Source of the DNA: an uncultured Ruminococcus sp. | GTDB taxonomy: Bacteria; Bacillota; Clostridia; Oscillospirales; Acutalibacteraceae | Reading direction: 5' to 3' | Assembly (NCBI GenBank): GCA_902762615.1 | Contig: CACWOX010000002.1 | Coordinates: 156,163 to 220,162 of the forward strand | DNA: 64,000 nt | In this document: positions 42,332-51,281 of the stretch, in pieces | How the letters are laid out: each line of letters begins with the position of its first letter | Position numbering within the stretch: position 1 is the first letter of the stretch | Made by a program: the position numbers and the translations under genes | Notes under the pieces: model-generated | Databases searched by the model: none | What the model saw: only the letters and a program-made list of their open reading frames with translations | Told to the model about the DNA's origin: nothing

Positions 42332-43546
42332 ATGAAAGTTCTTGTTATCAACGCAGGCAGCTCCTCACTGAAATATCAGCTTATTGATATGGACAACGAG
42401 ACTGTCATCGCAAAGGGTCTTTGCGAAAGAATCGGCATGGACGGCAGCAAGCTCACCCATAAGGTGAACGGCGAGTCATATGTCACAGAGGTTCCCATGC
42501 CCAACCACACAGAAGCATTCAATGCTGTTAAGGAAGCTCTTACCTCCGGCGACGGCAAGGTAGTTGACGATCTCGGAGAAATCTCCGCTCTCGGTCACAG
42601 AGTTGTTCAGGGCGGCGCTCTCTTCAAGGACAGCTGCCTTATCACCGACGAGGTTATCGAAGGTATCCGCGAACTCAGCCCCCTTGCTCCCCTTCACAAT
42701 CCTGCCCACATTCAGGGCATTGAAGCAGCCATCGACGTTTTCGGCAAGGACGTGCCTCAGGTAGCGGTATTTGATACTTCTTTCCATTCCACCATGCCTG
42801 CAAAGGCATATACATTCGGCATTCCCTACGAGTACTACGAGAAGTACTCCATCCGCCGCTACGGCTTCCACGGCACCAGCCACAGATACGTAACCGGCAG
42901 ATGCCTTGAACTGCTCGGCAAGGCGGAAAACCCCGAAGGCACACGCATCATCAACTGCCACCTCGGCAACGGCTCCTCCATCTCTGCTGTCAAGGACGGC
43001 AAGGTAATCGACACATCCATGGGTCTTACTCCCCTTGACGGCTTCATCATGGGTACACGTTCGGGTTCGCTCGATCCCTCGGTTGTCACCTTCATCATGG
43101 AGAAGGAAGGTCTGAGCGCTTCCGAGATGGACACCATTCTCAACAAGAAGTCGGGTATGCTCGGTCTCTCCGGCGTTTCCAGCGATGACCGTGACGTTAC
43201 CGCCGCTGCCAAGGAAGGCAACGAGAGAGCCATTCTTACCCATCAGATTCTTGAGTATCAGATCGCCAAATTCATCGGCAGCTACTATGTGGCTCTCGGC
43301 GGCATGGACGCTTTGGTATTCACAGCAGGCATCGGCGAGAACCAGACCGTTCATCGCTCCAAGATCTGCCGTTACCTCGAATGCCTCGGCGTAGAGCTTG
43401 ACGAAGAGGTCAACGCTTCTATCCACGGCAAGGAAGCTGAAATCTCCACTCCTGAAAGCAAGGTCAGAGTCTATGTCATTCCCACTGACGAGGAAATGGT
43501 TATCGCAAGAGACACTAAGTCAATTGTTGAAGGCTTGAAAGCATAA
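42332..43546 (+). CDS. ackA: Acetate kinase
   Basis: The product has 404 residues. It interconverts acetyl phosphate + ADP and acetate + ATP, the energy-yielding step of acetate fermentation. The signature VLVINAGSSSLKYQL opens the protein, and the second signature appears as YGFHGTSHRYV. Phosphate-loop features (LGNGSSISAVKDGK) are present. AGGAG lies upstream of the ATG at 42332; the open frame upstream of it is not used. Codon choice is biased towards C-ending codons, consistent with high expression. No pta gene is next to it in the window. Confidence 0.96.
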   Translation: MKVLVINAGSSSLKYQLIDMDNETVIAKGLCERIGMDGSKLTHKVNGESYVTEVPMPNHTEAFNAVKEALTSGDGKVVDDLGEISALGHRVVQGGALFKDSCLITDEVIEGIRELSPLAPLHNPAHIQGIEAAIDVFGKDVPQVAVFDTSFHSTMPAKAYTFGIPYEYYEKYSIRRYGFHGTSHRYVTGRCLELLGKAENPEGTRIINCHLGNGSSISAVKDGKVIDTSMGLTPLDGFIMGTRSGSLDPSVVTFIMEKEGLSASEMDTILNKKSGMLGLSGVSSDDRDVTAAAKEGNERAILTHQILEYQIAKFIGSYYVALGGMDALVFTAGIGENQTVHRSKICRYLECLGVELDEEVNASIHGKEAEISTPESKVRVYVIPTDEEMVIARDTKSIVEGLKA

Positions 43547-43580
43547 CCTTTCTGTAATTATATTTGATCAACGTAATTTA

Positions 43581-43623
43581 AAACTGCGGCATCGTTCAAT
43601 TGAGCAACGCCGCAGTTTTTTAT
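43581..43623. terminator. Terminator between ackA and the convergent surface-protein gene
   Basis: AAACTGCGGC pairs with GCCGCAGTTT (43581-43618). It is followed by T-tracts on the plus strand and shorter ones on the minus strand. Confidence 0.88.
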
Positions 43624-43625
43624 TG

Positions 43626-45314
43626 TTATTTTGTTATGGTAACGGTGCAAGGTTTTGATGAAACAGTCCTTCCGAAGCCGTCTGTAATCTTGCAATAGAC
43701 CTGCATTCCGTTCCATGTAGCATTGGAAATTGCTGATGTGGTGGCTGTGATGTGTCCATTCCAAAGGCTCCACGCACTCACGCCCGCCTTCCTGAAATAC
43801 CACTGATATTTGAGATGGCTGCCCTGTACCTTCATGGTGAATTTCGTTGTTTCGCCGACTTTAGTTGAAACATCGGAGGGTTGCGCTGTGATCTTCGGCA
43901 TTCCATTGAGCTTGACGGTGGAAGGCTGAGAATTTACCGACGCGCCGAGGTTGTCGCTTATCTTGCAGTAGACCTGCATGCCGTCCCATGTGTCGTTGGC
44001 AACTGCCGAGGTGGTCGCGGTAATATGTCCTTTCCACAGCGTCCATGCGGTCACTCCTGCCTTTCTGAAATACCACTGGTATTGCAATCCGCTGCCCTGC
44101 GCTTTTACGGCAAATTGGGTGGTGTCGCCGACATTAGTGACAACGTCGGAGGGCTGTGTCGTGATCTTCAACATTCCGTTGAGCCTGACTGTCGAAGGCT
44201 GAGAATATGCCGACGCGCCGAGGTTGTCACTTATCTTGCAGTACACCTGCATGCCGTCCCATGTGTCGTTGGCAACTGCCGAGGTGGTCGCGGTAATATG
44301 TCCTTTCCACAGCGTCCATGCGGTCACTCCCGCCTTTCTGAAATACCACTGGTATTTCAATCCGCTGCCCTGCGCTTTTACGGCAAATTGGGTGGTGTCG
44401 CCGACATTAGTGACAACGTCTGCCGGTTGGGAGGTTATGACTACCGAATTAAGCAGCGTAATGACTGACGGATCAGACGAAACATAATTATCCGAGTTCT
44501 CAACGCGGCAATAGACCTGCATGCCGTCCCATGTATCGTTGGCAACTGCGGAAGTGGTCGCAGTGGTGTGAGCATTCCAGATGCTCCAATTAGAAACGCC
44601 CTTCTTCCTGAAATACCATTGGTATTTCAGCGTACCGTTTCCCTGCGCCTTTACTGTAAATTTCACAGTGTCTCCGGCACTTGCTTTTACGTCGGCAGGC
44701 TGAGCCGTAATTGAAACGGTGCTGCTGTAATGAATCTTAACGCCGGATGCTATTCCGGTCTGCACACCGTCAGTCAGAAACAGCCAGTCCTGCTTCGAGC
44801 CGGTAAAATACACATCGGTAAGACCGCTGCATCCATCAAAGCTCTTGCTTCCCATGCTTGTGAGCGTATTGACGAGTTCGGCACTCTTGAGCGACGTACA
44901 GCCGTCAAATGCTCTGGTCCCTATCTTGGAAACCGTTCGCGGCAGTACCATTGAAGTAAGCTGCACGGCGCCTGAGAAGGCTTCAGCGCCAATTGAAGTA
45001 ATGTTTCCCGAAAATGACACGCTCTTTACATCGACCGAACGCCACAGATCGTCTCCGTGCGAAGTCCTGCTCCACATCTGCCCAGAACCGCTGATATTGA
45101 GCGCACCGTCAGATGCGTCCAGAACCCAGTCCATGCTGTCCCCACACTTGCCGCTTACTGTATTCCATTCGTCATTCCAATCGGAATAATTGTCATCGCC
45201 TGAACCGTAATTCTTTTCACTGATCGGGTCGGCAAAAACTGAGATTCCTGAAAACGCAAACAACATAAGAATCATTAGTCCCGCGATTATTTTTTTGAAA
45301 TAACGATTTTTCAT
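43626..45314 (-). CDS. Secreted LRR protein with four Trp/Cys Ig-like repeats
   Basis: The product has 562 residues. A signal peptide (1-29, ending VFADP) leads to an N-terminal region of about 60 residues and two to three BspA-type leucine-rich repeats (about 105-175). Four tandem modules of about 91 residues follow (202-292, 293-383, 384-474, 475-562). Each begins IT.QP.DV and contains YQWYFRK.GV..W..W..H.TATTSA...TW.GMQVYC. Modules two and three are nearly identical. No wall anchor is seen. GGAGAG precedes the ATG at 45314. A longer open frame upstream to 45572 overlaps the rodA-like gene and is not part of it. It is likely an adhesin or wall-associated protein. Confidence 0.88.
   Translation of the reverse strand: MKNRYFKKIIAGLMILMLFAFSGISVFADPISEKNYGSGDDNYSDWNDEWNTVSGKCGDSMDWVLDASDGALNISGSGQMWSRTSHGDDLWRSVDVKSVSFSGNITSIGAEAFSGAVQLTSMVLPRTVSKIGTRAFDGCTSLKSAELVNTLTSMGSKSFDGCSGLTDVYFTGSKQDWLFLTDGVQTGIASGVKIHYSSTVSITAQPADVKASAGDTVKFTVKAQGNGTLKYQWYFRKKGVSNWSIWNAHTTATTSAVANDTWDGMQVYCRVENSDNYVSSDPSVITLLNSVVITSQPADVVTNVGDTTQFAVKAQGSGLKYQWYFRKAGVTAWTLWKGHITATTSAVANDTWDGMQVYCKISDNLGASAYSQPSTVRLNGMLKITTQPSDVVTNVGDTTQFAVKAQGSGLQYQWYFRKAGVTAWTLWKGHITATTSAVANDTWDGMQVYCKISDNLGASVNSQPSTVKLNGMPKITAQPSDVSTKVGETTKFTMKVQGSHLKYQWYFRKAGVSAWSLWNGHITATTSAISNATWNGMQVYCKITDGFGRTVSSKPCTVTITK
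43629..44711 (-). repeat. Four tandem 273-bp coding repeats (Trp/Cys Ig-like module)
   Basis: The repeat period is 273 bp, as shown by CCGTCCCATG recurring at 43981 and 44254 on the plus strand. The middle two units differ at few positions, while the outer two are more diverged. This pattern fits recent internal duplication. Confidence 0.88.
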
Positions 45315-45337
45315 ATTATACACTCTCCCAATCAAAC

Positions 45338-46537
45338 TCAGCTGTAGCGTACCCGCATGTTTCTCCGCCTGCCGCCAAGCGCCGCTCCTGTTGCCTCCAT
45401 TGTTCGCATATAGACGCTCTGCACTACTCCGACTCCGAAGTAAAGACACATGCTCGACGATCCGCCGGCAGAGAAGAATGGCAATGTAATTCCGATAACC
45501 GGCAATACCGAGACGCACATTCCTATGTTGAATATAGTCTGTGTGGCGATCATGGCAAAGAAGCCTATACACATAAACCTTCCCATCATATCAACCGCCT
45601 TGAATGCCGCGTAGAGCGAAAGCATCATGATTGCAAAGAGCAGACCAAGCAGCAGCACCGCGCCGACGAATCCGAATTCCTCACACGCCACAGTGAAAAT
45701 GAAGTCGTTGTGATCCTCAGGAACAAGCCCCGACTGTATCATGGTGCTGGTGCCGTGACCCTCGCCCGTTATTCCTCCGTTGCCTATTGCCACCTTGCCG
45801 AGAGTCTGCTGGTAAAGTATCCCCATTTCGTCGCCCTCCTGCGGATTGTAAACTGCGGAAAAGCGCTTCTGCTGATGGGGACTCATGCTCTGCCAGAAAA
45901 TAGGAGACATTGCGACGATCGCGGACAGACCGAGCATAATGAAATTCCAGCTGAGACCGCTTGAGAAGAACATAATAAGGAACATCACCATAAACATGAG
46001 CGCCGTACCGTCATCTCCCTGCAATATGCACAAGCCCACCGGAACAAGAGCATGTCCGCCAAGCATGAAAACGCTCGACAGGGTGTTTAATGTGTTCTTT
46101 TCCACTACATATGACAGATGATACGAAAACGTGATGATAAAGCCGATCTTCATCAGCTCTGACGGCTGGAAGCTGTAGCCGAAAATATTGAGCCACGCCA
46201 CGTCATCGGCTACAGCGTTGCCGCCGATTGCCGACTGCCCCACAACGAATGTCAGTCCCACTAAAAATACGCACGCACCGCCTACAAGCGGCCAGAGCTG
46301 CCCCAGTCTGTGATAATCCATCAGTGAAATGATGAACGCGCCTCCGAAGCCGATCATGGCTGCCATTACCTGCGTTTTGATGGCTATGGGTCTTGCGCTG
46401 TGAATCAGCATACAGCCGTAAATCGTACAGGTAAGTATGAGCGCCCACATCGCAATGTATGTGGTTCTTATGTAATCCACCGAGGCGTTTGCGGCTTTTA
46501 TGGCAAATCTCTTGATAGCCTGTAATTTATCCGACAT
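45338..46537 (-). CDS. SEDS family glycosyltransferase (RodA/FtsW)
   Basis: The product has 399 residues with about ten membrane segments. SEDS proteins polymerise glycan strands from lipid II together with a class B PBP, in elongation (RodA), division (FtsW) or sporulation (SpoVE). The conserved GNGGITGEGHGTSTMIQSGLVPEDHNDFIF loop and the closing LPFFSAGGSSSM are present. The sequence looks closer to RodA than to FtsW, but I would not fix the subtype. Start ATG 46537 follows GGAAAGG. The promoter at 46597-46625 is back to back with that of fhs. A class B PBP is encoded at 60136-61731, not next to it. Confidence 0.9.
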   Translation of the reverse strand: MSDKLQAIKRFAIKAANASVDYIRTTYIAMWALILTCTIYGCMLIHSARPIAIKTQVMAAMIGFGGAFIISLMDYHRLGQLWPLVGGACVFLVGLTFVVGQSAIGGNAVADDVAWLNIFGYSFQPSELMKIGFIITFSYHLSYVVEKNTLNTLSSVFMLGGHALVPVGLCILQGDDGTALMFMVMFLIMFFSSGLSWNFIMLGLSAIVAMSPIFWQSMSPHQQKRFSAVYNPQEGDEMGILYQQTLGKVAIGNGGITGEGHGTSTMIQSGLVPEDHNDFIFTVACEEFGFVGAVLLLGLLFAIMMLSLYAAFKAVDMMGRFMCIGFFAMIATQTIFNIGMCVSVLPVIGITLPFFSAGGSSSMCLYFGVGVVQSVYMRTMEATGAALGGRRRNMRVRYS

Positions 46538-46596
46538 CTTTTTGAAACATTCCTTTCCTTTGTTTTATTTTTGAATATAGTTAATTTGTATGAAAT

Positions 46597-46625
46597 ATTA
46601 TAGTTTATTCAATCAAATACTTCAA
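46597..46625 (-). promoter_or_regulatory. sigma-A promoter of the RodA/FtsW gene
   Basis: On the minus strand, TTGAAG, 17 bp and TATAAT. Confidence 0.75.
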
Positions 46626-46645
46626 GTAGAAATCGTGAAAGTTAT

Positions 46646-46674
46646 TTGAATTCTGCATTAATGTGTGATATAAT
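46646..46674 (+). promoter_or_regulatory. sigma-A promoter of fhs
   Basis: TTGAAT, 17 bp and TATAAT. Its -35 box lies 20 bp from that of the divergent promoter. Confidence 0.78.
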
Positions 46675-46747
46675 GATTTTGATATTTTAAGTTATGTGCA
46701 TGATGTGTGCGCATGATCTTCAATTATTTACCAAAGGAGAGAGTTAT

Positions 46748-48412
46748 ATGCTTTCTGACATCGAAATTGCACAGCAGGCCAAAATGCGTCCCATTCAGGA
46801 GGTCGCCGCAGACCTCGGACTTACCGCCGACGATCTGGAATTCTACGGTAAGTACAAGGCAAAACTCAGCGAGGAGCTTTATTCCAGATTTGCCGATAAA
46901 CCGGACGGCAAGCTCATTCTTGTAACTGCCATCAATCCTACTCCCGCCGGCGAAGGCAAGACCACTACCTCGGTGGGACTCGGACAGGCTATGGCTAAAA
47001 TCGGCAAGAAGGCTATCATCGCCCTGCGCGAGCCTTCCCTCGGCCCGGTATTCGGCATAAAGGGAGGCGCTGCCGGCGGCGGATACGCTCAGGTTGTACC
47101 GATGGAGGACATCAACCTGCACTTCACAGGCGATATGCACGCCATTACATCCGCCAACAACCTGCTCTGTGCGCTGCTTGACAACCACATGCAGCAGGGC
47201 AACGCGCTTGGAATCGACCCCCGCAGAATTCTCATCAAGCGCTGTCTTGACATGAACGACCGCGCACTGAGAAATGTTGTGGTCGGTCTCGGCGGCAAGA
47301 TGAACGGCGTTCCCAGAGAGGACGGCTTCATCATCACGGTGGCAAGTGAGGTAATGGCAATTCTCTGCCTTGCAGCCGACTTAAATGACCTTAAATACCG
47401 CCTTGGCAGAATACTTGTGGCTTACACCTACGACAACAAGCCTGTCTTTGCAAGCGACCTTCACGCGGAAGGCTCTATGGCTGCACTCCTCAAGGACGCC
47501 ATCAAGCCAAACCTTGTCCAGACGCTGGAAGGCACCCCTGCCATTATGCACGGCGGTCCTTTCGCCAATATCGCCCACGGCTGCAACTCCATCAGAGCGA
47601 CTAAGCTCGCTCTTAAACTCGCGGATTACTGCATCACCGAAGCCGGCTTCGGTTCCGACCTCGGAGCCGAGAAATTCTACGACATCAAGTGCCGCTTCGC
47701 TGGATTCAAACCTGCCGCCTGTGTGCTGGTGGCAACTGTCCGCGCTCTCAAATACAACGGCGGTGTTCCGAAGACCGAGCTTTCGGGTGAAAATCTCGAA
47801 GCGCTCAAAAAGGGCATTGTCAACCTCGGCGCCCATATCGAAAACATGAAGAAATACGGCGTGAATGTCGTTGTTGCAATCAACCGCTTCCTCACCGACT
47901 CACAGGCCGAGCTTGACTTCATCGCGGATTACTGCCGCGAGAAGGGCGCGGAATTCGCCCTTTCCGAAGTGTTCGCAAAGGGCGGCGAAGGCGGCAAGGA
48001 GCTTGCCCTTAAAGTAGTGGAGGCAGTCGAGAAGCCTTCGGATTTCGCTCCCATCTATTCTACTTCGCTTACTATCAAGGAAAAAATCAACGAAATCGCC
48101 ACCAATATTTACGGCGCTTCAAAGGTCAATTACACTTCGGCAGCCGAAAAACAGATTGCTTCCTTTGAGCAGCTTGCCGAAAACATGCCCGTCTGCATCG
48201 CAAAGACCCAGTATTCCCTCTCGGACGACCCGACGCTTCTCGGCAGACCGGAGAATTTTGAGATAACCGTCAAGGAAGTAAGACTTTCTCACGGCGCAGG
48301 CTTTGTGGTGGCTCTCACCGGAGACATCATGACCATGCCCGGCTTGCCGAAGGTTCCCGCAGCCAACAAGATCGACGTGGACGGCAGCGGCTCGATCACA
48401 GGTCTTTTCTGA
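46748..48412 (+). CDS. fhs: Formate-tetrahydrofolate ligase
   Basis: The product has 554 residues. It makes 10-formyl-THF from formate, THF and ATP, feeding purine synthesis or the methyl branch of acetogenic metabolism. The nucleotide loop is [16 protein letters not shown], and the second signature is near [20 protein letters not shown] 46748 has AAAGGAG directly upstream; earlier in-frame methionines are not used. It heads the run fhs-tsaE-tsaB-rpiB-dut with almost no gaps. Its stop codon shares a base with the tsaE start (TGATG). Confidence 0.96.
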   Translation: MLSDIEIAQQAKMRPIQEVAADLGLTADDLEFYGKYKAKLSEELYSRFADKPDGKLILVTAINPTPAGEGKTTTSVGLGQAMAKIGKKAIIALREPSLGPVFGIKGGAAGGGYAQVVPMEDINLHFTGDMHAITSANNLLCALLDNHMQQGNALGIDPRRILIKRCLDMNDRALRNVVVGLGGKMNGVPREDGFIITVASEVMAILCLAADLNDLKYRLGRILVAYTYDNKPVFASDLHAEGSMAALLKDAIKPNLVQTLEGTPAIMHGGPFANIAHGCNSIRATKLALKLADYCITEAGFGSDLGAEKFYDIKCRFAGFKPAACVLVATVRALKYNGGVPKTELSGENLEALKKGIVNLGAHIENMKKYGVNVVVAINRFLTDSQAELDFIADYCREKGAEFALSEVFAKGGEGGKELALKVVEAVEKPSDFAPIYSTSLTIKEKINEIATNIYGASKVNYTSAAEKQIASFEQLAENMPVCIAKTQYSLSDDPTLLGRPENFEITVKEVRLSHGAGFVVALTGDIMTMPGLPKVPAANKIDVDGSGSITGLF

Positions 48413-48843
48413 TGGGCGCAGCAATCATCACCCATTCGGCAGAGGAAACGGAAGCCCTCGGCAAAAAGATCGGTTCAAATTTGAAAGGCGATGAGGTAAT
48501 CGCACTCTTCGGCGGTCTTGGCATGGGCAAAACGGCATTTGTGCGTGGTCTTGCCGAAGGTCTCGGCATTGACCCGAATGAGGTTTCCAGTCCGACCTTT
48601 GCCATCGTTCACGAGCACGAAGGTAAAACAATGCTCTACCACTTCGACATGTACCGTGTGGAGAGTTGGGATGATCTGTATTCCACAGGATTCTTTGACT
48701 ACATCGGGAACGGCGTTATCGTGACCGAATGGAGCGAGAATATCGAGGGCGCTCTTCCTGAGGAACGCATTACCATTGAAATATCCGCGCCCGATCATGA
48801 CGATACGCGTGTATTCAGGATAAACGGAATCGAGCTCGAATGA
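48412..48843 (+). CDS. tsaE: tRNA t6A biosynthesis ATPase TsaE
   Basis: The product has 143 residues. TsaE is the ATPase that works with TsaB and TsaD to install threonylcarbamoyl on A37 of ANN-decoding tRNAs. The P-loop is FGGLGMGKTAFVRGLAEGLG, followed by SSPTFAIVHEH and HFDMYRV. It overlaps both neighbours by 1 to 4 bases, so translation is coupled. tsaD is not in the window. Confidence 0.95.
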   Translation: MGAAIITHSAEETEALGKKIGSNLKGDEVIALFGGLGMGKTAFVRGLAEGLGIDPNEVSSPTFAIVHEHEGKTMLYHFDMYRVESWDDLYSTGFFDYIGNGVIVTEWSENIEGALPEERITIEISAPDHDDTRVFRINGIELE

Positions 48844-49577
48844 TAAAAATAAATGAAAGCGATCTGAAAAAAATGAAAATTCTGGCAATTGACAGCTCGG
48901 CTATTTCGGCTGGCTGTGCGATAGTGGAGGACGGCGGCGTTATTGCCGAAAGTTTCGTGCGTGTGGGACTTACTCACAGCGAGACGCTGCTGCCGATGGT
49001 TTCCAATACCCTTGCCAACGCAAAGCTCACGCCTGACGACATCGACTGCTACGCGGTGTCGTCAGGTCCCGGCTCCTTCACCGGAATACGAATCGGCGTT
49101 GCGGCTGTCAAGGGAATGGCATTCACCAACAATACGTCCTGTATAGGCGTATCCACATTGGAGGCAATTGCGTGGAATTGCTATGCTCTCGACGGTGTGA
49201 TATGCTCCGTTATGGACGCACGCAGGCAGCAGGTCTACAACGCTCTTTTCACCTTTGACGGCGAGAGCATCCACCGACTTTGCGACGACAGGGCAATTTC
49301 CATAGAGGAGCTTACAAACGAACTCAAAATTCACCAGCGCACGGTATATCTCGCCGGAGACGGCGCTGTTCTCTGCTATAACGCAATGTGCGATATACTT
49401 CCAAACGTGAGGCTTGTGCCGGAGCATATTCGCTACGCGAGAGGATTCGGCGTCGCAATGGCAGCGCAGAGGATTCTTGCAAACGACGGCGCAGTAACAC
49501 CCGACAGACTTATTCCCACCTACCTCAGACCGTCGCAGGCGGAACGGGAAAAAATGAATCTTAAACTGAGAAAATAA
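48840..49577 (+). CDS. tsaB: tRNA t6A biosynthesis protein TsaB
   Basis: The product has 245 residues of the actin-like TsaB family, a non-catalytic partner that binds TsaD and TsaE in t6A synthesis. The family start is MKILAIDSSAISAGCAIVE, and SGPGSFTGIRIGVAAVKGMA is the strongest landmark. The ATG at 48840 overlaps the tsaE stop (ATGA); the ATG at 48873 matches the usual family start and is the alternative. In many Firmicutes rimI and tsaD follow; here rpiB does instead. Confidence 0.94.
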   Translation: MIKINESDLKKMKILAIDSSAISAGCAIVEDGGVIAESFVRVGLTHSETLLPMVSNTLANAKLTPDDIDCYAVSSGPGSFTGIRIGVAAVKGMAFTNNTSCIGVSTLEAIAWNCYALDGVICSVMDARRQQVYNALFTFDGESIHRLCDDRAISIEELTNELKIHQRTVYLAGDGAVLCYNAMCDILPNVRLVPEHIRYARGFGVAMAAQRILANDGAVTPDRLIPTYLRPSQAEREKMNLKLRK

Positions 49578-49595
49578 CAAAGGAGATCACATAAA

Positions 49596-50039
49596 ATGAT
49601 AGCTATTGGCTGCGATCACGGCGGTTTCGCCCTGAAACAGGAGATAATCAAATACTTAAATGACAACGGCATTGCATACAAGGACTTCGGCACAGACTCC
49701 GAGGCTTCTGTCAATTACGCGCCGATTGCCGCCGCTGTGGGACGCAGCGTTGCGGGCGGCGAATGCGAAAAGGGTATTCTCATATGCGGCACGGGAATCG
49801 GCATGTCCATGGCGGTAAACAAGGTCAAGGGAATCCGCGCCGCCTGCTGCTCCGATCACTTCAGCGCAAAATATACCCGTCTGCACAACGACGCAAACGT
49901 CCTTTGCATGGGCGGCAGAGTCATCGGCGCCGGCGTAGCGGTGGAATTGGTCGATCTCTTCCTCAACACTGAATTTGAAGGCGGCAGACACGCCGCGAGA
50001 ATCGCTCAGATTGCCGCGATCGAAAACGGCGAGCTGTAA
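49596..50039 (+). CDS. rpiB: Ribose-5-phosphate isomerase B
   Basis: The product has 147 residues. It interconverts ribose-5-phosphate and ribulose-5-phosphate in the pentose phosphate pathway. The start IAIGCDHGGFALK and the active-site segment ILICGTGIGMSMAVNK with its cysteine are typical. AAAGGAG precedes the ATG. It sits between tsaB and the dUTPase-like gene on the same message. Confidence 0.95.
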   Translation: MIAIGCDHGGFALKQEIIKYLNDNGIAYKDFGTDSEASVNYAPIAAAVGRSVAGGECEKGILICGTGIGMSMAVNKVKGIRAACCSDHFSAKYTRLHNDANVLCMGGRVIGAGVAVELVDLFLNTEFEGGRHAARIAQIAAIENGEL

Positions 50040-50048
50040 TTTTGCGTT

Positions 50049-50558
50049 ATGAATAGAATCGCTAAATTTGAAAAGGTCAGTGCCAAACAGTTCGCCGAAG
50101 GCTGGCACGATATTTTCGGTACATACGAAGGCGCAGCCGAGGCACTTGCAACAATCCCTCTGCCGCGCCGCGCGACAACCGGTTCCGCTGGGTACGACTT
50201 CGCGCTTCCCTTTGATCTGGAATTAAAACCCGGGCAGACCGCCAAAATTCCCACAGGAATACGCGCAAGGATTGACGACGGCTGGGTACTGATGATTTAT
50301 CCGCGAAGCGGTCTTGGCTTCAAATACCGTTTGCAGCTCAACAACACCGTCGGCGTTATCGACAGCGATTATTACAATTCCTCCAACGAGGGACATATTT
50401 TTATCAAAATCACCAACGACTCAAACGAGGGCAAAATTCTTTCGCTCAAAGCGGGAGACTGCTTTGCCCAGGGGATTTTTACGCCGTTTGGAATCACCGA
50501 GGACGATGAAGCTGACGGTTTGCGTGACGGGGGATTTGGCAGCACCAGCGTCAGATGA
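50049..50558 (+). CDS. dUTPase-like protein
   Basis: The product has 169 residues of the trimeric dUTPase family, which hydrolyses dUTP to dUMP. The motifs are visible in order: ATTGSAGYDF, YPRSGLG, GVIDSDYY and the C-terminal RDGGFGSTS loop. The catalytic Asp of motif 3 is kept. An N-terminal extension of about 40 residues is like that of other clostridial members. The SD is weak, so coupling to rpiB (9-base gap) is likely. Its stop codon overlaps that of the convergent membrane-protein gene by 8 bases. Confidence 0.9.
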   Translation: MNRIAKFEKVSAKQFAEGWHDIFGTYEGAAEALATIPLPRRATTGSAGYDFALPFDLELKPGQTAKIPTGIRARIDDGWVLMIYPRSGLGFKYRLQLNNTVGVIDSDYYNSSNEGHIFIKITNDSNEGKILSLKAGDCFAQGIFTPFGITEDDEADGLRDGGFGSTSVR

Positions 50559-51150
50559 GATATTTCCCAAAGAGCAGGCAGCTCGCGGCAAAAGCAACGC
50601 AGGACAAGGCTGCCACAGCGAGATAAAACGACAGCATTTTTATTGTGTGCAGCACAAGGCTCCCTGTAAGACCTTCATTCTCGCTTGTAAAGGACTCCTT
50701 GAGTCCGAGGGCATATTCCCCTGCATAGACTGCCAAAACGCAGTTTGCGGCGGCATACGGCAGCATCACGATCGCATCAAAGCACATCTCCCGCAGACTG
50801 CCGCATTGCATTGCCCCACAGAACAGCGCACCAAGTCCCATTCCACGGATGGCCGCCCCAGGGTAAATCAACATGCGGGCAATGGAAAAGGGAGCACAGG
50901 CAAATATCCCCGCGGTATAGCCAAGCGTCACCGGAGCGACCGCCAAAAAAGCAGACAGAAACCCGGTGCAATATCCCTCCGGCAATCCAGCCCATTCGCT
51001 TTTGCTGCCGTAAAGCGCCTGCGTGATACATCCGAAAATAATTCCCACCGACAGACAAACAGTGAGTTCAAATTTATACCTGTCAATTGATGCCATTTCT
51101 GCCATTCTGTTTTTTATTATGGAGATTGTTTTCAGTTGAGATTTACTCAT
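50551..51150 (-). CDS. Multi-pass membrane protein, possibly SpoIIM-like
   Basis: The product has 199 residues. A short cytoplasmic head is followed by about five hydrophobic segments (roughly 30-50, 65-90, 95-120, 125-150 and 168-198). Length and topology resemble the SpoIIM/DUF95 family, whose sporulation member acts with a hydrolase in engulfment. The resemblance is topological and weak. ATG 51150 follows GGAAAG with 7 bases; the upstream in-frame ATG at 51186 is less likely. It lies downstream of the M23 peptidase gene on the same strand, separated by a terminator. Confidence 0.6.
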   Translation of the reverse strand: MSKSQLKTISIIKNRMAEMASIDRYKFELTVCLSVGIIFGCITQALYGSKSEWAGLPEGYCTGFLSAFLAVAPVTLGYTAGIFACAPFSIARMLIYPGAAIRGMGLGALFCGAMQCGSLREMCFDAIVMLPYAAANCVLAVYAGEYALGLKESFTSENEGLTGSLVLHTIKMLSFYLAVAALSCVAFAASCLLFGKYLI

Positions 51151-51240
51151 TTCAGCACTTTCCGTTATTTCCAATTCAACCCACAATCCTTTCCCGGGAA
51201 TTAATGATACTTAATTCTATGCAAAAGAAAGCAAAAAAAG

Positions 51241-51280
51241 AAGAGGCTCAATTCGATGAAAAATTGAGACCTCTTTTTTA
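51241..51280. terminator. Terminator of the M23 peptidase gene
   Basis: AAGAGGCTCAATT (51241-51253) pairs with AATTGAGACCTCTT (51262-51275), followed by T-runs on both strands. Confidence 0.88.
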
Positions 51281-51281
51281 T

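Noticed and set aside
43893-44438. Long near-identical repeats suggesting an insertion element or assembly artefact
   Set aside because: They encode in-frame protein modules with diverged neighbours of the same type, with no transposase or terminal inverted repeats.
45315-45572. An 86-codon N-terminal extension of the LRR/Trp-Cys repeat protein
   Set aside because: It overlaps the end of the RodA/FtsW gene, and the start at 45314 has a good SD and a signal peptide directly after it.
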